Below are positions 1-12,440 of a stretch of DNA of 64,000 bases, piece after piece. Numbering within the stretch: position 1 is the first letter of the stretch; each line of letters starts with the position of its first letter. A program made the position numbers and the translations under genes. The stretch is from Taudactylus pleione. Lineage: Eukaryota > Chordata > Amphibia > Anura > Myobatrachidae. The DNA lies in contig JAUIMM010000213.1 in assembly GCA_031769625.1 (NCBI GenBank), positions 4,483,501-4,547,500 of the forward strand, read 5' to 3'. The notes beneath the pieces were generated by a model that saw only the letters and a list, made by a program, of their open reading frames with translations, was not told the origin of the DNA and searched no databases.

Positions 1-179
1 TGGCACTCTTCACCCGACGCCAGACTCTGGGTCTCTATTAAATACAACTAATTCCAATGGTCCCCTCAGACCCTATCATTATGTCAAGTTCCTACAGTAG
101 TGTTTTTGCTTAAAATCTTAGCCAGGCAGTCCTGGAAATGTAATCTAATTTGCAACACTCCAGTCCTGGTGCCAGCACT

Positions 180-848
180 TACACCTGGATTTATAATACT
201 CAGTTGTACATATGGATTTACTGAGATCTAACTTTCCTCATGGATATTGCCGCAGAAGTTCCAGAGAAATACCTGATCCCATATGTGGGAAGTTTACAGA
301 ATTTTCAGATACAGCATTGGTTTAATACAGTATATGGCCATAACAGTCGCCCTTAATGCACTGCTCTGGAATACTTCTCTTGGCTCAGAATGCCCTCAAA
401 GAACAGATGACCTCCATCTATTGCCTCTTGCTAGCAGATCATGCTCATGAAAAAGATCCACATTAGCGGACGTGGGAGAGTGACATGAGGGAAACCATCA
501 ATTTCCAAAACTGGAACTATATTAGATCCGCAATGTGGTCATCGCTTCCTCTTGCATACACACTTGTAAGAGTTCCTTCGATGGTACGTAGTCCTTAGTT
601 GGATTAATGCAATTTATCCAGAGGTGTTGGCGTGATTGCGGACAAAAGGGCAACCTGCTCAACATCTTTTGGGACTGCCTGAAGATAAGCTCTCTATTCC
701 GAAAAGTACACCCCAAAAAATGTTCAACATTTACTTTGGTATAATCTCAATGCCACATGCTGTCAAATTTCCTTCTCGGAAAAAGTTAAATCCCCCTCTC
801 TTGGCTCCATTGTAGGAAATCTGACGTATGTTTATGGAATGGAGTATA
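180..848 (+). pseudogene. L1-like LINE, 3' part of ORF2 (reverse transcriptase C-terminal region)
   Basis: Broken reading frames on the plus strand resemble the end of an L1 ORF2 protein. One frame near 579-635 reads RWYVVLSWINAIYPEV. After a frame change, the frame from about 622 reads CWRDCGQKGNLLNIFWDC, the cysteine/tryptophan-rich motif that closes L1 ORF2 proteins (CWRC..G...H..W.C in intact copies). The second cysteine of the usual pair and the histidine are altered. The fragment ends in AT-rich sequence with no clear poly-A tail. No 5' part is present, as is usual for 5'-truncated LINE copies. The family call rests on the motif; the exact subfamily is not determined. Confidence 0.6.
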
Positions 849-2450
849 TCTTATATTAATAAACACACAACACACAATCTAGACCTTGTTGGATCAGTAC
901 AGAGCTTCTTTATTTTTCCCTTGGCCTCGGAGCAGGTCTGGACAATTGATACCCACAGGTCAGAGTCCAACCCCCCCTCCTTTTGCTCATAATATAAATT
1001 TTTCTTGCACCCCCCACATTTTCCTTTCTGTACCCTCTTCCAATTGATCTGTAAATGTTTGATAAAGAGTGTAAAGTACAAACCCCAGTCTGTGACGGAT
1101 TGCACCAATTATATGAGTGTCCAGTTGCTTTAGGCTTATTTTATTCCTGTTCTAATAACAAATAATCACAAAATGTTTTCACATCATTATTAAATAACCT
1201 TAATACCTATGGAGTCTGTGCTTCATGCATTTTTTATTTGACACGTACAGTAGTATTACAATAATGATCATTTTAGTGATAAACAAAAACAAAGATATTA
1301 CCTGTTTGAGACGCATAACACACACTCATTGGAATATGTTTTTCCATCTGTTCCACAAACAGGATTCAAATCTCTTGGACACCCTGGTAACTGATATAAG
1401 TAACATTTTGGCTGGGGGGAAAGATTTAAAAAGTGCAATAATTAAACAAGTGAAGCTCAATTATGTATATTTTTCTTTTTTTTGTGCCACAATGACAAAT
1501 AACAAAGCATATTTCCGCCTAAAACATAAAACAGTAATACAGCCTTTGAATTTTTCTTCTTCCTTGACTTTCCCCCAAAGCCTCAACATCACTAACACAT
1601 ACCAGCATCAATTAAATACATTTTCAAAATAGACGCAGTCACAGAAGCATTGCCTTATTAGGATTCCATGCAATAAAAAAACTGATCTAGATTTTATACC
1701 TGTAAACCACCATTAATAATGGAATTTAAAGCGTACTTGAGTATTCTCCCAGCATGCTCAGAAAACTGAACCTCGGGAAGTCCTCCTAGACTCCCGGAAA
1801 AGCTGGACTCCCTCCCGTGTCTATCCCACTTTCCTAGTGAAATGGGTGGGAGAGGGGAATGATAATACACATCACATCATAATGGTACCACAGAAAATCG
1901 AAGCATTGCACCATGATGCACCACGGCCTCCATTTGCCACATCTAAGCAAGTATGATTAAAACAGCTTCAATTTGTAAAGCGATCACATTTAAAATATTA
2001 AGATGGCTAAACAATGTCAGGCCAAGAAGGAAATTAAGTGAGTCCATAAGTAATATATTTATTTGTTTTAATACACAGGTGATCATCATTTCACAATACA
2101 TGCTACGGGACCACATCACTTGAAAGTGGGGGCTCAACTTTCATATGCGGGTGCTTTTACACATACAAATGCTGTTAGGCAGGTGAGAGATTGTGCAGTG
2201 CTGCCCTGCCCTGCATATACAGAAAACCATATGCACAATAAGTACTTACATCAAAGATCGTAAGAGCAGAGTCCTCCCCTAACGCTTGTTTTCATGTTGG
2301 CCTTTATTTACACTACTATATATATCACTATGTTGTAATGTACTGTATACTCAGTTTTCCCCACTGTCTAATACTGTGCCTTACAAGTCATCAACAAAAA
2401 TAATACTAACATTTTTGCTATCTTGGACTTAGTTTGACATTTAGGGCCTG
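849..2450. other. Unassigned AT-rich stretch
   Basis: No protein family, structural RNA or clear repeat border is recognised. The longest open frame (about 1225-1632, plus) is low in complexity, has no recognisable motif, and lies in AT-rich DNA; I regard it as chance. Around 1730-1870 there is a short piece ('tcccggaa' type) similar to the MITE family at 36538-36897. Confidence 0.4.
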
Positions 2451-2452
2451 AT

Positions 2453-2660
2453 AACAGGTGCACGCTATTGCAGCCGTGACTACGTCTTTTGTCATAGCGC
2501 GACCATCTAAGATAATGCTGCAGCCAATGGTATTCATACAGAGACGCCCACCAGAGTGATGCTAATCCACTGCTGTGCATATTAAGACGCACCATCAGAT
2601 GCATAGGTCGCACCATCAAACATTGCACTAGCCATATGGAGGTGCAGATTATGAACATGG
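2453..2660. repeat. Fragment of a MITE of the 38.7-39.3 kb family
   Basis: The left end, gggcctgataacaggtg followed by cgctattgca and gccgtgactacg, is a diverged match to the left terminal inverted repeat of the MITE at 38725-39264 (gggcctgattcattatg, cgctattgcgat, gctgtgattacg). I did not find the matching right terminus, so this is probably a truncated copy. Confidence 0.35.
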
Positions 2661-3385
2661 CCATCTGTGTCAGTGTAGCTGCTTCATAAGATGCAGTTGC
2701 TGACCGTGAAACGCCCAGCAGAACAGACTCTCTCAGCCTCCAAATTCGTTCTGTGGATCCCGGCGGCAGAGCAATAACTAGACTCATTTGTAGGGCCCCC
2801 CCCCCCATTTTTCAAATAGGGATATAAGGCATGCGCCCAAAAAGGGTTGTGGCCTCATTGGGAAGGAACATGACAAATCTGATTTGTCCCATATGATGAT
2901 GAAGGGTTACCGTTCCCTCTGAACCACCTTTATCCAGGTGTCCTGCCAAATACAGTGTAAATCCAATGGCTGGAGTGATACACAATAATTATGCAGTATC
3001 ACCAGCTCTGGTGAAGCAGGATGTGTCAGAACAGCTGTGCACAAAGCCTAGAGCCAGCAGTGTAGATCACCGACTGAAGGTACAGAAAGAGTGCTACTGG
3101 TGGTGTATATACAGCATATAGCTGAGCAGAGGTCCATATATGTACCCAGTGCCGGCAGCTGAACTCACCAGCAAGCGTACAAGTGGTGTGCTGTAACACC
3201 TGGGTCAGGAATCGGTGACTGTGCTCAGTTGGCATCAGAAAAAGTGGGGCCCAGTACATATGTAACAGGCAGGCCCTCACGTCACCCCCCCCCCCCCCCA
3301 AGCCTGTTGGAGGCAAAGTTCGAACGAGCCCCGGCGGCCAAAGAAAGAACATGCTATGATGTCCCTTCCCACATAACACACGCAC

Positions 3386-3418
<33 letters not shown>

Positions 3419-5289
3419 CATACATATGTGTAACATTTTTAGAACACCTATACTTTCAGAACCCTGTTGCTGGGAATCAAAGTAGAGGAGGCTACAAGTG
3501 AGAATGATTATCAACAGAACAATGACAGACTGCAGAACAGCACCTGTTCTGCGGAGCCCTGTGCCATGGCACATGTCGCACCACCCCAGTAACGGCCCTG
3601 CCCGGCGGTAACCATCGGGATGCACGCACAATGCAAATCGGACGCATGCGCAGACTAATAAAAATACAAGATAGTAAGTGGCGCTTAACACTCACAACAG
3701 TGGATCATAATTCAATAGTTTATTGATACAAATCAAACATATCCTTGTTAATAAATAACCAACATTTATAAAACTCTCGGGAGTGGGGTTACTAATACAC
3801 AAATATAAAAATGAATATTATATGAAAAAAAAAAGAACACATGAATCTGATAAAACCAGATCTCACTGTCCCAAAGAGCCTTCTGTGGTGGTAATACTTT
3901 CACACACCGATCCTTGTTGTTAATGAATCCACATATTTCAAGTTAGTAACTTTGTATCACTGGTCTTCAATATATGTAGCAAAGTACTGCGGCTTTTAAC
4001 CATTCACAACAAGCCCCCGTGAGTCCCAGCTCTCCACAGTACTCCAATAGTAGAATATTAATAGCAAAAAATGTAACCGTGTGTTATAGCTTGAAATAAT
4101 AGACTGAAAACATTAGCAGCTCGCATGTGGCATCGACCCTGCATGTATCTCTGACTCAGGCCCTTAGTGTTTGGCAACTCCATTACTCCATGTGCAAAAA
4201 ATGAGAACTCAAGATAAGGTAGACAGTTAAATAATAGTACAGATTAAGAGGACATATATATATGTGCTATATAGCAGAAAACAATGTGATGTATATAAAA
4301 AGCTCTGCATCACCACCTAGTGGGCAAACTGCTGAACCAGTGCTAGTAGACAATTTTTCGTTTCTGTTTCACAAAAGATGATTGTTTGATATCAACATCG
4401 ATTGTATTTTGGTGTTATGCTAACTTATTTACCTTATATCCTGAACTTTTATTATATGTATAGATAGATAGGATATAGTATAAAATAAAGTCCCTGGTAA
4501 GCGTCTTGTCGGTTTGTTCTGACTAATCTCAAGAACCACTAGACAGATTTTTATGCAGTTTTAACTATTCTATAGAGCATTTGTCGAGGTTTACAAAACA
4601 TTAATGTATGACAAAAGGCAGCCGATCAGTAACTATTTTAGTGAAGCAAGTCAATAAAAAAAAAAAACCTGTCTCTTTGTTCGGGCTAATCTCGAGAACC
4701 ACTGGATGGATGCATTGACGTATGAGAACTTTCTTGGCTTACGCTGCCTAATCCATTACAGATATATCACATTGATGGACTTTATACCAAGTAGAGATTA
4801 ATTATCTGGTTTATCCAGAAACAGTGATGTAAGCCCTGTTTACTGATACAATATTTCAGTTTTTCCCTTTTTTCCCATCCTTATTTAATTTATGTGAAAA
4901 AAACGATTCTTTAATTTCAAACGAGTCCAATTCCCAGTAAGAGTCTGCTATGGCTGCATTCTTAATAAGGGTTGCAGGAGTTAGCGGTTGCACAGAGAAG
5001 AAATTAAGGGGAGTGGGGCATGCAGGGGGAAGGGGTAATGTTCCTGCATACCCAGAAACCCCCTGATGGACCAGAGTTTTTTTTTCTGAGTTGGAAACTC
5101 ATGATGTGTTTTGCTACATCTTTGCTCATAGCGTGGCATGCAGGCTTCTAAGTTGTGGCATGAGACTAGCGCGGTGTGGCACGGTAGGGCGCAGTGAGAC
5201 TTGACAATATCCATGGCATGCATTACACAGCTTCACTGCTGGGTGCCCAGTGCTCCACTGATTAGAACTACTCTGGTGAATAATACAGC
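2661..5289. other. Unassigned stretch with simple repeats
   Basis: This interval holds no recognisable gene. It contains a short C run near 3286-3299 and a (CA)n tract near 3380-3411 that inflate open frames on both strands between 3026 and 3695. A sentence-like repeat occurs twice, near 4508-4560 and 4671-4725 ('actaatctcaagaaccact' and 'gctaatctcgagaaccact'), suggesting two diverged units of an unknown interspersed repeat. The rest looks like ordinary intergenic or intronic AT-rich DNA. Confidence 0.4.
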
Positions 5290-6789
5290 AGTGGATGGGT
5301 GCGGCACTACAGAATACAATAGAACAGTAAGCCCTGACAGGTGGGCTGTACAGTACTGCAGAGTGTAAACAGTGTCTTTCCTACAGTATACAGTACTATA
5401 GTAATTCTGCACGGCAGGCTATTTTCGGCAGTGATGTGCAGCTCTCACACAGTGATGGCATGCCTTAGAAATTAGTAGTGGGGTTTTAGCAGCGCTGTAT
5501 GAAATCATCACTGAACCACAAATGTCAGCCCAGAAATAAGTGTATCTGGATTACAAACTGACTGTGCCACTAAACAATTGTACATGTCGCTAATCTGTAC
5601 ACAGCAGTAAGTGGCAGTCACAGCAGCACTGTAGAAAGTGGTGTGTGGGGCGCTCACACAGTGATGGCATGCCTGAAAAATGAACAGTGGGGCTTGAAGG
5701 GCACTCAATAAAATCATCATAGAACTACAAGTCTCAGCGAAGATATAGGTGTCTTTAGATTACAAACTGAATGTGCATTTTCTGCCACACACTTGGGGCA
5801 AGTGCCTGTGTTGCAAGTTGTGCTGTGGGTGTTACTACAATATGTGTCAGTGATGTGCGGTCAGGCAAGGCAGGTTTGCAGAGCCTTTCCTGTCATACTT
5901 ATGGATACTCAAATTTTGTCTTATTATTTTTATAGTCAAAACTTTGAAGAAAATATTATAAATATATTCTTTGTATTATTCTAATAAAGTTTATAGTCAA
6001 AACTCTGGAGTAAAAAGTGTATGGCAGGTAAGGCACTGCCTCCCCTGTCAATATTTTCAGCACATCCCTGATTAAAACTCACCAAATTTCCAGCACTATA
6101 TACTGCTGCACCTGTGTATAATGCCCACATGAACCCTCGGGTTCATATAGGTATGTGTAAATCTGGCTCTGATACTAGCAGTGCCCTCTCACCCATTTAC
6201 CTCACCGCACGTCAATGACCAGTGTGTGCGCGGCTTGCTCTATAGTGTTTTATACGGTGAATAAGAGTGTAAGGGGACACATACAGTACATAATATTAGA
6301 CTGACAGGAAACACACCAAAGTAAAAAAAACAACTCTTTTGTATTAAATAATAGTATTCTTTAAAAGTGAATGTCAGTGGTTGTTGAGGGGCCAGGCTAC
6401 TGTACTGTTTGAAATCTTTGGAGCGGGTGGTGCGATCAAATGACAATCTTGGTGTGCCCTCTAGGTCCTTTCCCAAAAAGCAAGCAGGAGCCTTTCATTA
6501 ACATAACAAAGGATGATGTTAGTAGACCTTGAGCTGACTGCTTAAATGGCTATTACAGTACTTGTGCCATGAAAAGGTGAGGGATGGTGACAATTGGTAG
6601 GACACCATCCCCCAGCCGCTAGGAGAACTGCTAGGAGTTTGTACAAAATTTTGCTAATCGGTACACATAAGTGCCGGTGACCTTGGCACTGTAGACAGTG
6701 GTGGCATGCCTTAGTAGTGCTCAGTAGTGGGGAATGTGCAGCAGTGTATAAAACCAACACTGAACTACAAGTCTCAGCCCAGAAAGAGG
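5290..6789. repeat. Diverged units of a ~200-bp interspersed/tandem repeat
   Basis: At least three diverged units share the phrases 'cacacagtgatggcatgcc', 'agtagtgggg', 'aaccatcactgaactacaag', 'tctcagcccagaaagagg' and 'ctggattacaaactgactgtg'. Clear units end near 5570, 5790 and 6789. Further copies of the same family lie at 13294-13720, 15790-16035 and, for its G-rich continuation, 25680-26095. The unit contains no open frame of note. The retroviral element at 6790 starts inside one unit. Confidence 0.65.
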
Positions 6790-7311
6790 TGTTAGCGTGG
6801 AATGCTTAATTAGGTTATTAAATGCTCTATCTATGTGTATGTCACTTTAAGAGTGATTTTAAAAGTTACATAAGTTTGAAGTTTCAGAAAAACATGTTAT
6901 TCACCATGCAGTCTGGAGTAGAGAAGATAAAGTACTGTCAGGGGTGGAGACCCTTGGACAGTCTGAACATAACAAGATAGAAGATGTGACCAAGATGGCA
7001 GGCGAGATACACGACAAAAATGTGCATCGTAATGTCTTATGTTTATCTTATCTACATGTCCAGCCAGTATTGGGGGGCACAAACAAGTTGTTTGTGCCAA
7101 TGCATAAAGCTGACTCATGGTGACTAACCTTTTCAGGCCCCTATAAATAAAGCCAGCACTCGTACTGTTCCCCAGAGCGGTCTACGCAGTGCTATGATGT
7201 GTAACTACATCGTTGTCTGTGTCTGATTTGTTCTCCAACCATGGTTGTCTGTTTGTCTGCTTGCTTTGTCTTGAAACGTAAGCTACTGCTGATTCCAGAT
7301 ACATCAAAGGA
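6790..7311 (+). repeat. 5' LTR of a class I endogenous retrovirus
   Basis: The LTR starts TGTTAGCG and aligns over its whole length with 12780-13293, with about six substitutions and one 8-bp length difference. A combined TATA box and polyadenylation signal (TATAAATAAA) lies at 7142-7151, followed by the usual R-region-like sequence. The match to the 3' LTR ends at 7311. No tRNA primer-binding site (a TGG... block) is visible directly downstream, so the leader has probably been lost or replaced. Confidence 0.85.
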
Positions 7312-8196
7312 CATATTTTTAAGCATTATAATAGCACCAACTTGAAAATGTAATGCATTAAAGATCTTTTACAAGTCTGATTAGATGGCATAACAGAAAT
7401 ACAGTAAAATAACTAGGATTGTTACAAGGGACATAAAGAAATGTGTGCATGTTGTAGTGAACATTTTAAAGTTATGATTGGGAATATTTTCATGGGGAAA
7501 TGGTGAGCGGGATGGTTAGAGATAACTTGTAGAAAGTGTACATGAAATGTTTTGATGTATATGTTTTTAAATGAGAACTGCTAGAGAATATAGTTTTAAG
7601 TATTAATAGATTAAAAGGAAACAATTGACATTAATGCTTGTTAGAAGTTATGTAGGAATTGAAATATTGATGAAATGTTTGTTTGAATTTCATTACACCA
7701 ACTGTACATATTGCTGGGTAAAGATAGCCAGAACAGACGCACTAGGAAAACCCACAATGCGTATTGTAAAGATAACACAGTACCTCCACCAAAGCAAGGG
7801 GAAAAGGAGCTTTCAGTGGTCATATAGTGTGTTCATACACTGACCTCAGAAGCAGGATAGCTGCTCACATAGAAGCTAGTCTTTTGTCATAACAGTATCA
7901 CCAACTAAAGTTAACCAAAGTACATCCTATTAGAAGTGGGGTGTGGCAGACCCCTGCATAATTGTTTCTCCTTGTCTATAAGAAAGAAAAACAGAATAGT
8001 AATTACGAACAGTAAGTAAACTGACACTGTGAATACTCAGACGTGGGGGCGCACACATCCAGCATTGTCGGCACATTTGTGAACACCATAATACAAAGAG
8101 AAAGAAGTTCAAGTACACGTAAGCTCAGCTGGGGACAGCAACCCAACAGGACAGTGTTCAAGTATATACTGCCCCAGCTGTGTCAGTACCCTAGTT
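7312..8196 (+). other. Retroviral leader region, unassigned
   Basis: Between the 5' LTR match and the Gag start lies nearly 900 bases of mostly AT-rich sequence with no open frame and no recognisable primer-binding site at its start. A TGGGGGC block at about 8044-8050 vaguely recalls a proline-tRNA primer site but diverges after seven bases. The length suggests a secondary insertion or replacement of the normal leader. Confidence 0.35.
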
Positions 8197-8454
8197 ATGG
8201 GAGCACAAATAAGTACAGTATCTGATACATTAGACAGACCTCTAGAAATTATGACAGACAAGGAAGGCACTAAAGCTTTAACAGGAATACAGGCCATATT
8301 CCACAAAGCAGGCTTTGTCCCCGAAGGGACCTTAGATTATGACAAATGGTGCAAGTTTGAAGAAAATAATAAAGCTTGGATATGCAAGCATAAACACCAG
8401 AAAGTAGTCAGATTATGTAAAAAAGTATCAATATCACAGTGTGGCAGACTGTGA
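8197..8454 (+). pseudogene. gag: Retroviral gag start (matrix region), truncated
   Basis: An 85-codon frame begins MGAQIST, which fits the N-terminal myristoylation pattern (MGxxxS/T) of retroviral Gag matrix proteins that targets Gag to the plasma membrane. It contains a plausible helical matrix segment with W residues (DYDKWCKFEE, KAWICKH) and ends at a premature stop. Downstream sequence continues in other frames with proline-rich text, as expected between matrix and capsid. The position, between the LTR and the nucleocapsid motif, supports the call. The protein family was judged from the start motif and context only. Confidence 0.6.
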
Positions 8455-9366
8455 GGCAAATGCTCCATATACTCCTTCACCACAATGCATTCACACCACC
8501 AGCAAGACACCCAGATGTACAGCGATACATGCGTTACATAGAATTCCCCCCAACATGGCTGTGCGCAAAGTCAGTGAGGGAAAGTAAGATACAGCTTACG
8601 CAATAGGAAATTGAGAACCACAAGAAAGGACACTTAGAACAAGCATTATACACAATTAAAAGTAACAGTTGTTTTAAAATGACGTAAACAGTAATCAACA
8701 AAGGTTAAATATATATTTATCTGGCAGTGCTGTATATGTATAAGAAGGTACCTTTTAGTTTAGATGCAATTGTATAAAGTTGAATAATCCTGCGAGCAAG
8801 TGGTAGTTTGTCTCCTTCAAATGCAAGAAATTGATTATAAGAAGCGGCTAGCAGAAAGAGAGAGGGGGAGTGACTAAGTCACGTCAACTACCAAGCTGTT
8901 GATGCAAAATAAGGAATTATTAAAAGTTTTTGTGGCTGTGTACATCATATTTAAGACGTGAATGTGCGACCACAAATAAGGAAGGTATGTAATTTTTTTG
9001 CATACAGCACAGATAATACAAATTTATGACAGGAATGCAGAATAAGGAAAAATGTTTTAAATTATAGAAAATGTAAAGTACGTACAGGATTAATGTTTTA
9101 TTAAAGAATGGTCGACCAAAGAGAAAGTAAACGTTTATAAAGTTAATGTTCAAGGTTTAAAAACATTAGAAATTCATTTAAGATATATTGTACAGATGAT
9201 AGATATGGTTTGTTTAGCTGTGTGTAGCTAAAGGATGTTTCAGATGATTGCAAAGTCACGTTATGAGTTATAGCTTAGAAGCTCATTGTATTTTTTAGGA
9301 CTTTTGAATTGATAATCTGAGATATAGAGATAATAGCTACATCTGACAATATCAGAAAGAAATAAA

Positions 9367-9856
9367 TTGCAACCAGAGCTAATGGCAGGGTCAGAGGAAG
9401 CTCTAGCTGATATGACACCAATAAGCACGGGCACACCAGAACCACCACCAGATGAAGTGCCTTCAGTGTGTCCTGCCCAGGACCAAGGTGTTGTTGATGA
9501 AGCAGGACACTTGAAAGAAATTCAAGAGCAACGCAGACCCTGGGCATTGTCCGGTATGCAAGATATAGTGGCTTTGTTTGCGCCAGACCCCCATAATAAG
9601 AATAACCAACTAATAGAGGCAACGAACAACATAGAAACCACAATTGATACAGAAGCTAGAACAGCAAAGTAAAAAGGGAATCTCGCTCCAACAGACCTGA
9701 CATCGAGCAAAACTTAAAGCAATACCGTGACCAGTCTACACAAACACCAAGAGAAGGATTCCTTTAGATGCAAATAAAATGAAGGAATGGGGGCTATGTT
9801 TTTTCTGCAGGAAAAAAGGTCACATGAAAAGGGATTGTGACGAATACAAAAAATAG
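9367..9856 (+). pseudogene. gag: Retroviral gag, capsid-side fragment and CCHC nucleocapsid
   Basis: A frame from 9367 to 9672 encodes an acidic, proline-rich segment (PEPPPDEVP) followed by a PWALSGMQDIVALF stretch typical of text near a capsid boundary. After a frame change, 9779-9856 encodes CFFCRKKGHMKRDC, a perfect C-x2-C-x4-H-x4-C zinc knuckle as used by nucleocapsid to bind genomic RNA, then a stop. The bulk of capsid is missing: the distance between the two pieces is only about 100 bases. This supports an internally deleted Gag. Confidence 0.75.
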
Positions 9857-9939
9857 CAGAAGAAGCAGAACAAGGCCCAAGCATAGGATGTAGGCGCTTG
9901 CTTGTACCTCCCACTTTACACCACTGACCAACCCCATCA

Positions 9940-10329
9940 AGACAAGATTAAAGGCAATGTAATTATGACTTTACCCATTGGTCAGCAGTGTGAATGTTTA
10001 ATGAAGAGCTGAACAAAGTGAACTAGCCTATGATGAAGAGGAGGTACCAAACAATCTATTATCCAATAAAGTTTAACAGTGACTGGACTTGAAGGTAGTG
10101 AAGTCAACTTACAAGAAAATAAGTCTGTACTAATGAAGATAGGATCTGAGCCCAGGTACCAACTAAGTTTTTGATTTCACCTAAATGTCCAGTTAACCTA
10201 CTGGGAGCAGATGTAGTATCAAAGTTAAAAGCATGTATCAAGTACACTCCGGGCGGAGTGGTATTAACTTCAGGCCTCATAAAAAAAACCCAGAATGAAC
10301 AGTTGACCGCAGCTATTTATTATTCTTAG
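9940..10329 (+). pseudogene. pro: Retroviral protease remnant
   Basis: The C-terminal half of an aspartic protease is readable: PVNLLGADVV at about 10188-10218, followed by the usual basic/hydrophobic KLKA stretch and TPGG. An upstream segment in another frame (GLEGSEVNLQE) fits the flap-to-C-terminal region. Near 9985-10030, where the catalytic D-T/S-G should be, the frame reads through stops and the triad is not recognisable. At least one frameshift separates the halves (near 10170). The enzyme would normally cleave Gag and Gag-Pol; this copy cannot. Confidence 0.65.
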
Positions 10330-11829
10330 CAGAGAACCCCACAAGCTACATTATTATCAGAATGGATGTTCAAGCTACCTGATAAGCTATTGTCCAAAGG
10401 AAAGAAGATGTGAGACGTCTAGCAGTACAGCCGGTTCAACTTACCCTGAAGTCAAATACTCTCCCAGTATCAATAAGCACTGACTCAAGTACAGAATGAA
10501 GAAAACAAACCAAGCACCTGTCCGCTGCAAGATTAACCAGGTATGAAGTGGCTTTGTTAAGCACATCTCATGTAACCATCTTAATATGCACAAGTTCTCA
10601 ATCCAGTGACTCACCTTCCTATCAATGATTCATGAGAGGGGAAATTACCTTGTGAAATAATCTCTCAAGTAGGAAAAAGGTACAGATGAAGTTGAATTAT
10701 GGGATAAGGAAGAAGGTACTGAGATTACAGATGAAGACAGATCATGTAATAAGGAGGAAGAAGTTGTCAGTAAAGGTAGTAAAGAAAATATACATACTTT
10801 TTTTCCCCTCATCATGATTGTTTAGCTCGTATGTAAGTTAAAGTCAGGGCTCTTCATCATGTAATGGACACTCCTTTACAGAATGCTGAATGTAGATGGC
10901 TCCAGATACTATGTTAATGGGAGCATACACACAGGATATGCAGACACTTCAAATACAGACATCTTCACTTATACAGCACTACCTCCATAGTGCTCAGCAC
11001 AAGAAGAAGAATTGTGTGGCTGTTTGTCCTTCTGCCAAGATTCAGGCACTCAAGCACTCAGGGGGGCTTGGGTCTTGGCAGGGGGACAGATGGCCAAACC
11101 TCTACAGAAATTCCAGGTATGAGATCCACAAAGTTGTCCCTGCCTGAAGAAATCAGAAATTATATCAAGCATGCAACTTTGATTAATCAGCTATTCATTG
11201 CCCTTGAACTAACATCAGAAAGAAGCAATTGTAAAGATACAGGCCCCTACCCAGAAACAGACACCAGAAGTAAGGTAACGCTAATGCAGATACAGCAGCA
11301 TTGCAAGACCCAGTAACTGTGTACCAAGTTCAAGTACAAGAAGCTCCAGTCCATGAGGACACCTTACAGCACTTCCAGGAACAGGTTTCCAAGGGAGAGA
11401 AGGAATCGTGGATAAAACATAGGAGCCGTAAAAGAATGAACAAGGTATATGGGCAAAAAGGACAACAAGGGTGTCTACCAAGGGTGTGGTATCTAATCAT
11501 GTTACAGATAACGTATGAAAAGATGAACTGTTCAAAGAAAGCCAAATTGTGTGGCAGCAATGGATGGCACCAGAATTCGATGCAGCAGCATGCAGGAAAT
11601 ATGTAATCCAGGATAAAGCAAAGTAAAGACCTCACAGAAACATACCCCAAGGCCACTGTAACCTTTTCAGAAGCTGCAGAAAGATTACCTACAGATATTT
11701 AAGAGAGGGCCTTACACACCAGTATAAAAAGTAATAGGAACAGGTAGGCTCTGATTACAATGTCTACCAACAGTTTTGTTCTCTATTAGAAATACTTCTG
11801 TAAAGACACATAAGCTTTGATACAGTACC
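10330..11829 (+). other. Internal retroviral region without recognisable polymerase
   Basis: Reverse transcriptase and RNase H should lie here, but no YxDD box or other polymerase motif could be found on the plus strand. Short open frames (10896-11147, 11301-11606) have no family match I recognise. About 1.5 kb separates protease from the integrase tail, too little for a full pol, so a large internal deletion with residual or replaced sequence is the simplest reading. Confidence 0.4.
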
Positions 11830-12102
11830 TAAGACAGGGTGTTACTTCCCTCAGCAGTTACAGCATAACTATGAAGATTTAACTGCCTATGTACAAGCAA
11901 TGTGTAAAGCTTTAACTAACCTCCATTGTCAAGTATTCTCTTCCCTTCCAGATCCAGACTCTGATTACAGTACTCATTCATTGAGTCCAGGAGACTGGAT
12001 CTATCTCAAGAAATGTGAGAAGGGCACTTAAACCTTGATGCGACACCTACTGCAGTAAAGCTGGAAGGAAGAGACACTTGGGTTCACAGCATCGCACCGT
12101 AA
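11830..12102 (+). pseudogene. pol: Retroviral integrase C-terminal domain remnant
   Basis: Two adjacent frames carry the C-terminal, DNA-binding part of a gammaretrovirus-like integrase. The first has a helix with KALTNLH and then LSPGDWIYLKK; the second has PTAVKLEGRDTWVHSIAP followed by a stop. In intact class I elements these segments are contiguous ('PGDWV...K', '...TPTAVKVEG...W.H..H'). A stop and a frame change lie between them near 12030. The catalytic core (D, D, E) is absent. This is the strongest evidence for placing the element in class I. Confidence 0.75.
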
Positions 12103-12284
12103 GAAGTGAACAATGGAGATAGAGTGATCAAGCGACTCGCTACAGAGTAAGGATAAGAATTAAGTACACAATTAAAGAAGATGAGCAGAAGCGTTCTTGC
12201 TTGAGTGAAGTAATTGAAGATCAAGAATTCTGAAGTACCAGCAACAAGTAAAAGGTATAGTCCTCCTGCATTATACTCAGTGTT

Positions 12285-12440
12285 TGCTCCAGGTACCAAT
12301 CTTGGGGGCCGCGACCTGTTTACTTGGTGCAGCAAAGCCCATATCCCGCTTGGAGGGCTCACTGGTGAATACCATCAGGTGGGCTAGACTAGGCGCCCCA
12401 GGAGAGGTCTCGTTAACACCTGGGAGTTACATATGAGGGG
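12285..12440 (+). repeat. Ty3/gypsy-LTR-like fragment inside the retroviral element
   Basis: The phrases 'gggggccgcgacctgt', 'gcagcaaagcc', 'tggtgaatacca', 'ttagactccgcgcc'-like text and a closing 'gttaacacctgggagttac' match, in order, the last part of the chromovirus LTR at about 25287-25440 ('gagggccgcgacctgtg', 'tggtgaataccac', 'tagactctacgcctc'). It is therefore probably a piece of a related LTR carried inside the retroviral interior where envelope should be. Confidence 0.45.

Noticed and set aside
1225..1632. 135-codon open frame as a possible host exon
   Set aside because: No splice sites or motif, AT-rich, and amino-acid composition as expected from random AT-rich DNA.
3026..3695. Long minus-strand open frames (up to 221 codons) and a plus-strand one
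   Set aside because: They run through the C run and the (CA)n tract, both strands are open at once, and the translations show low-complexity strings (VCVCVC, GGGG). No family motif is present.
4500..4740. Helitron or Polinton fragment suggested by the 'ctaatctc(a/g)agaaccact' repeats
   Set aside because: Two similar phrases are visible, but no termini, hairpin or protein support either class, so only an unassigned repeat is reported.
8044..8062. Proline-tRNA primer-binding site of the retroviral element
   Set aside because: Only TGGGGGC fits; the rest does not, and the position is 700 bases beyond the recognised LTR end.
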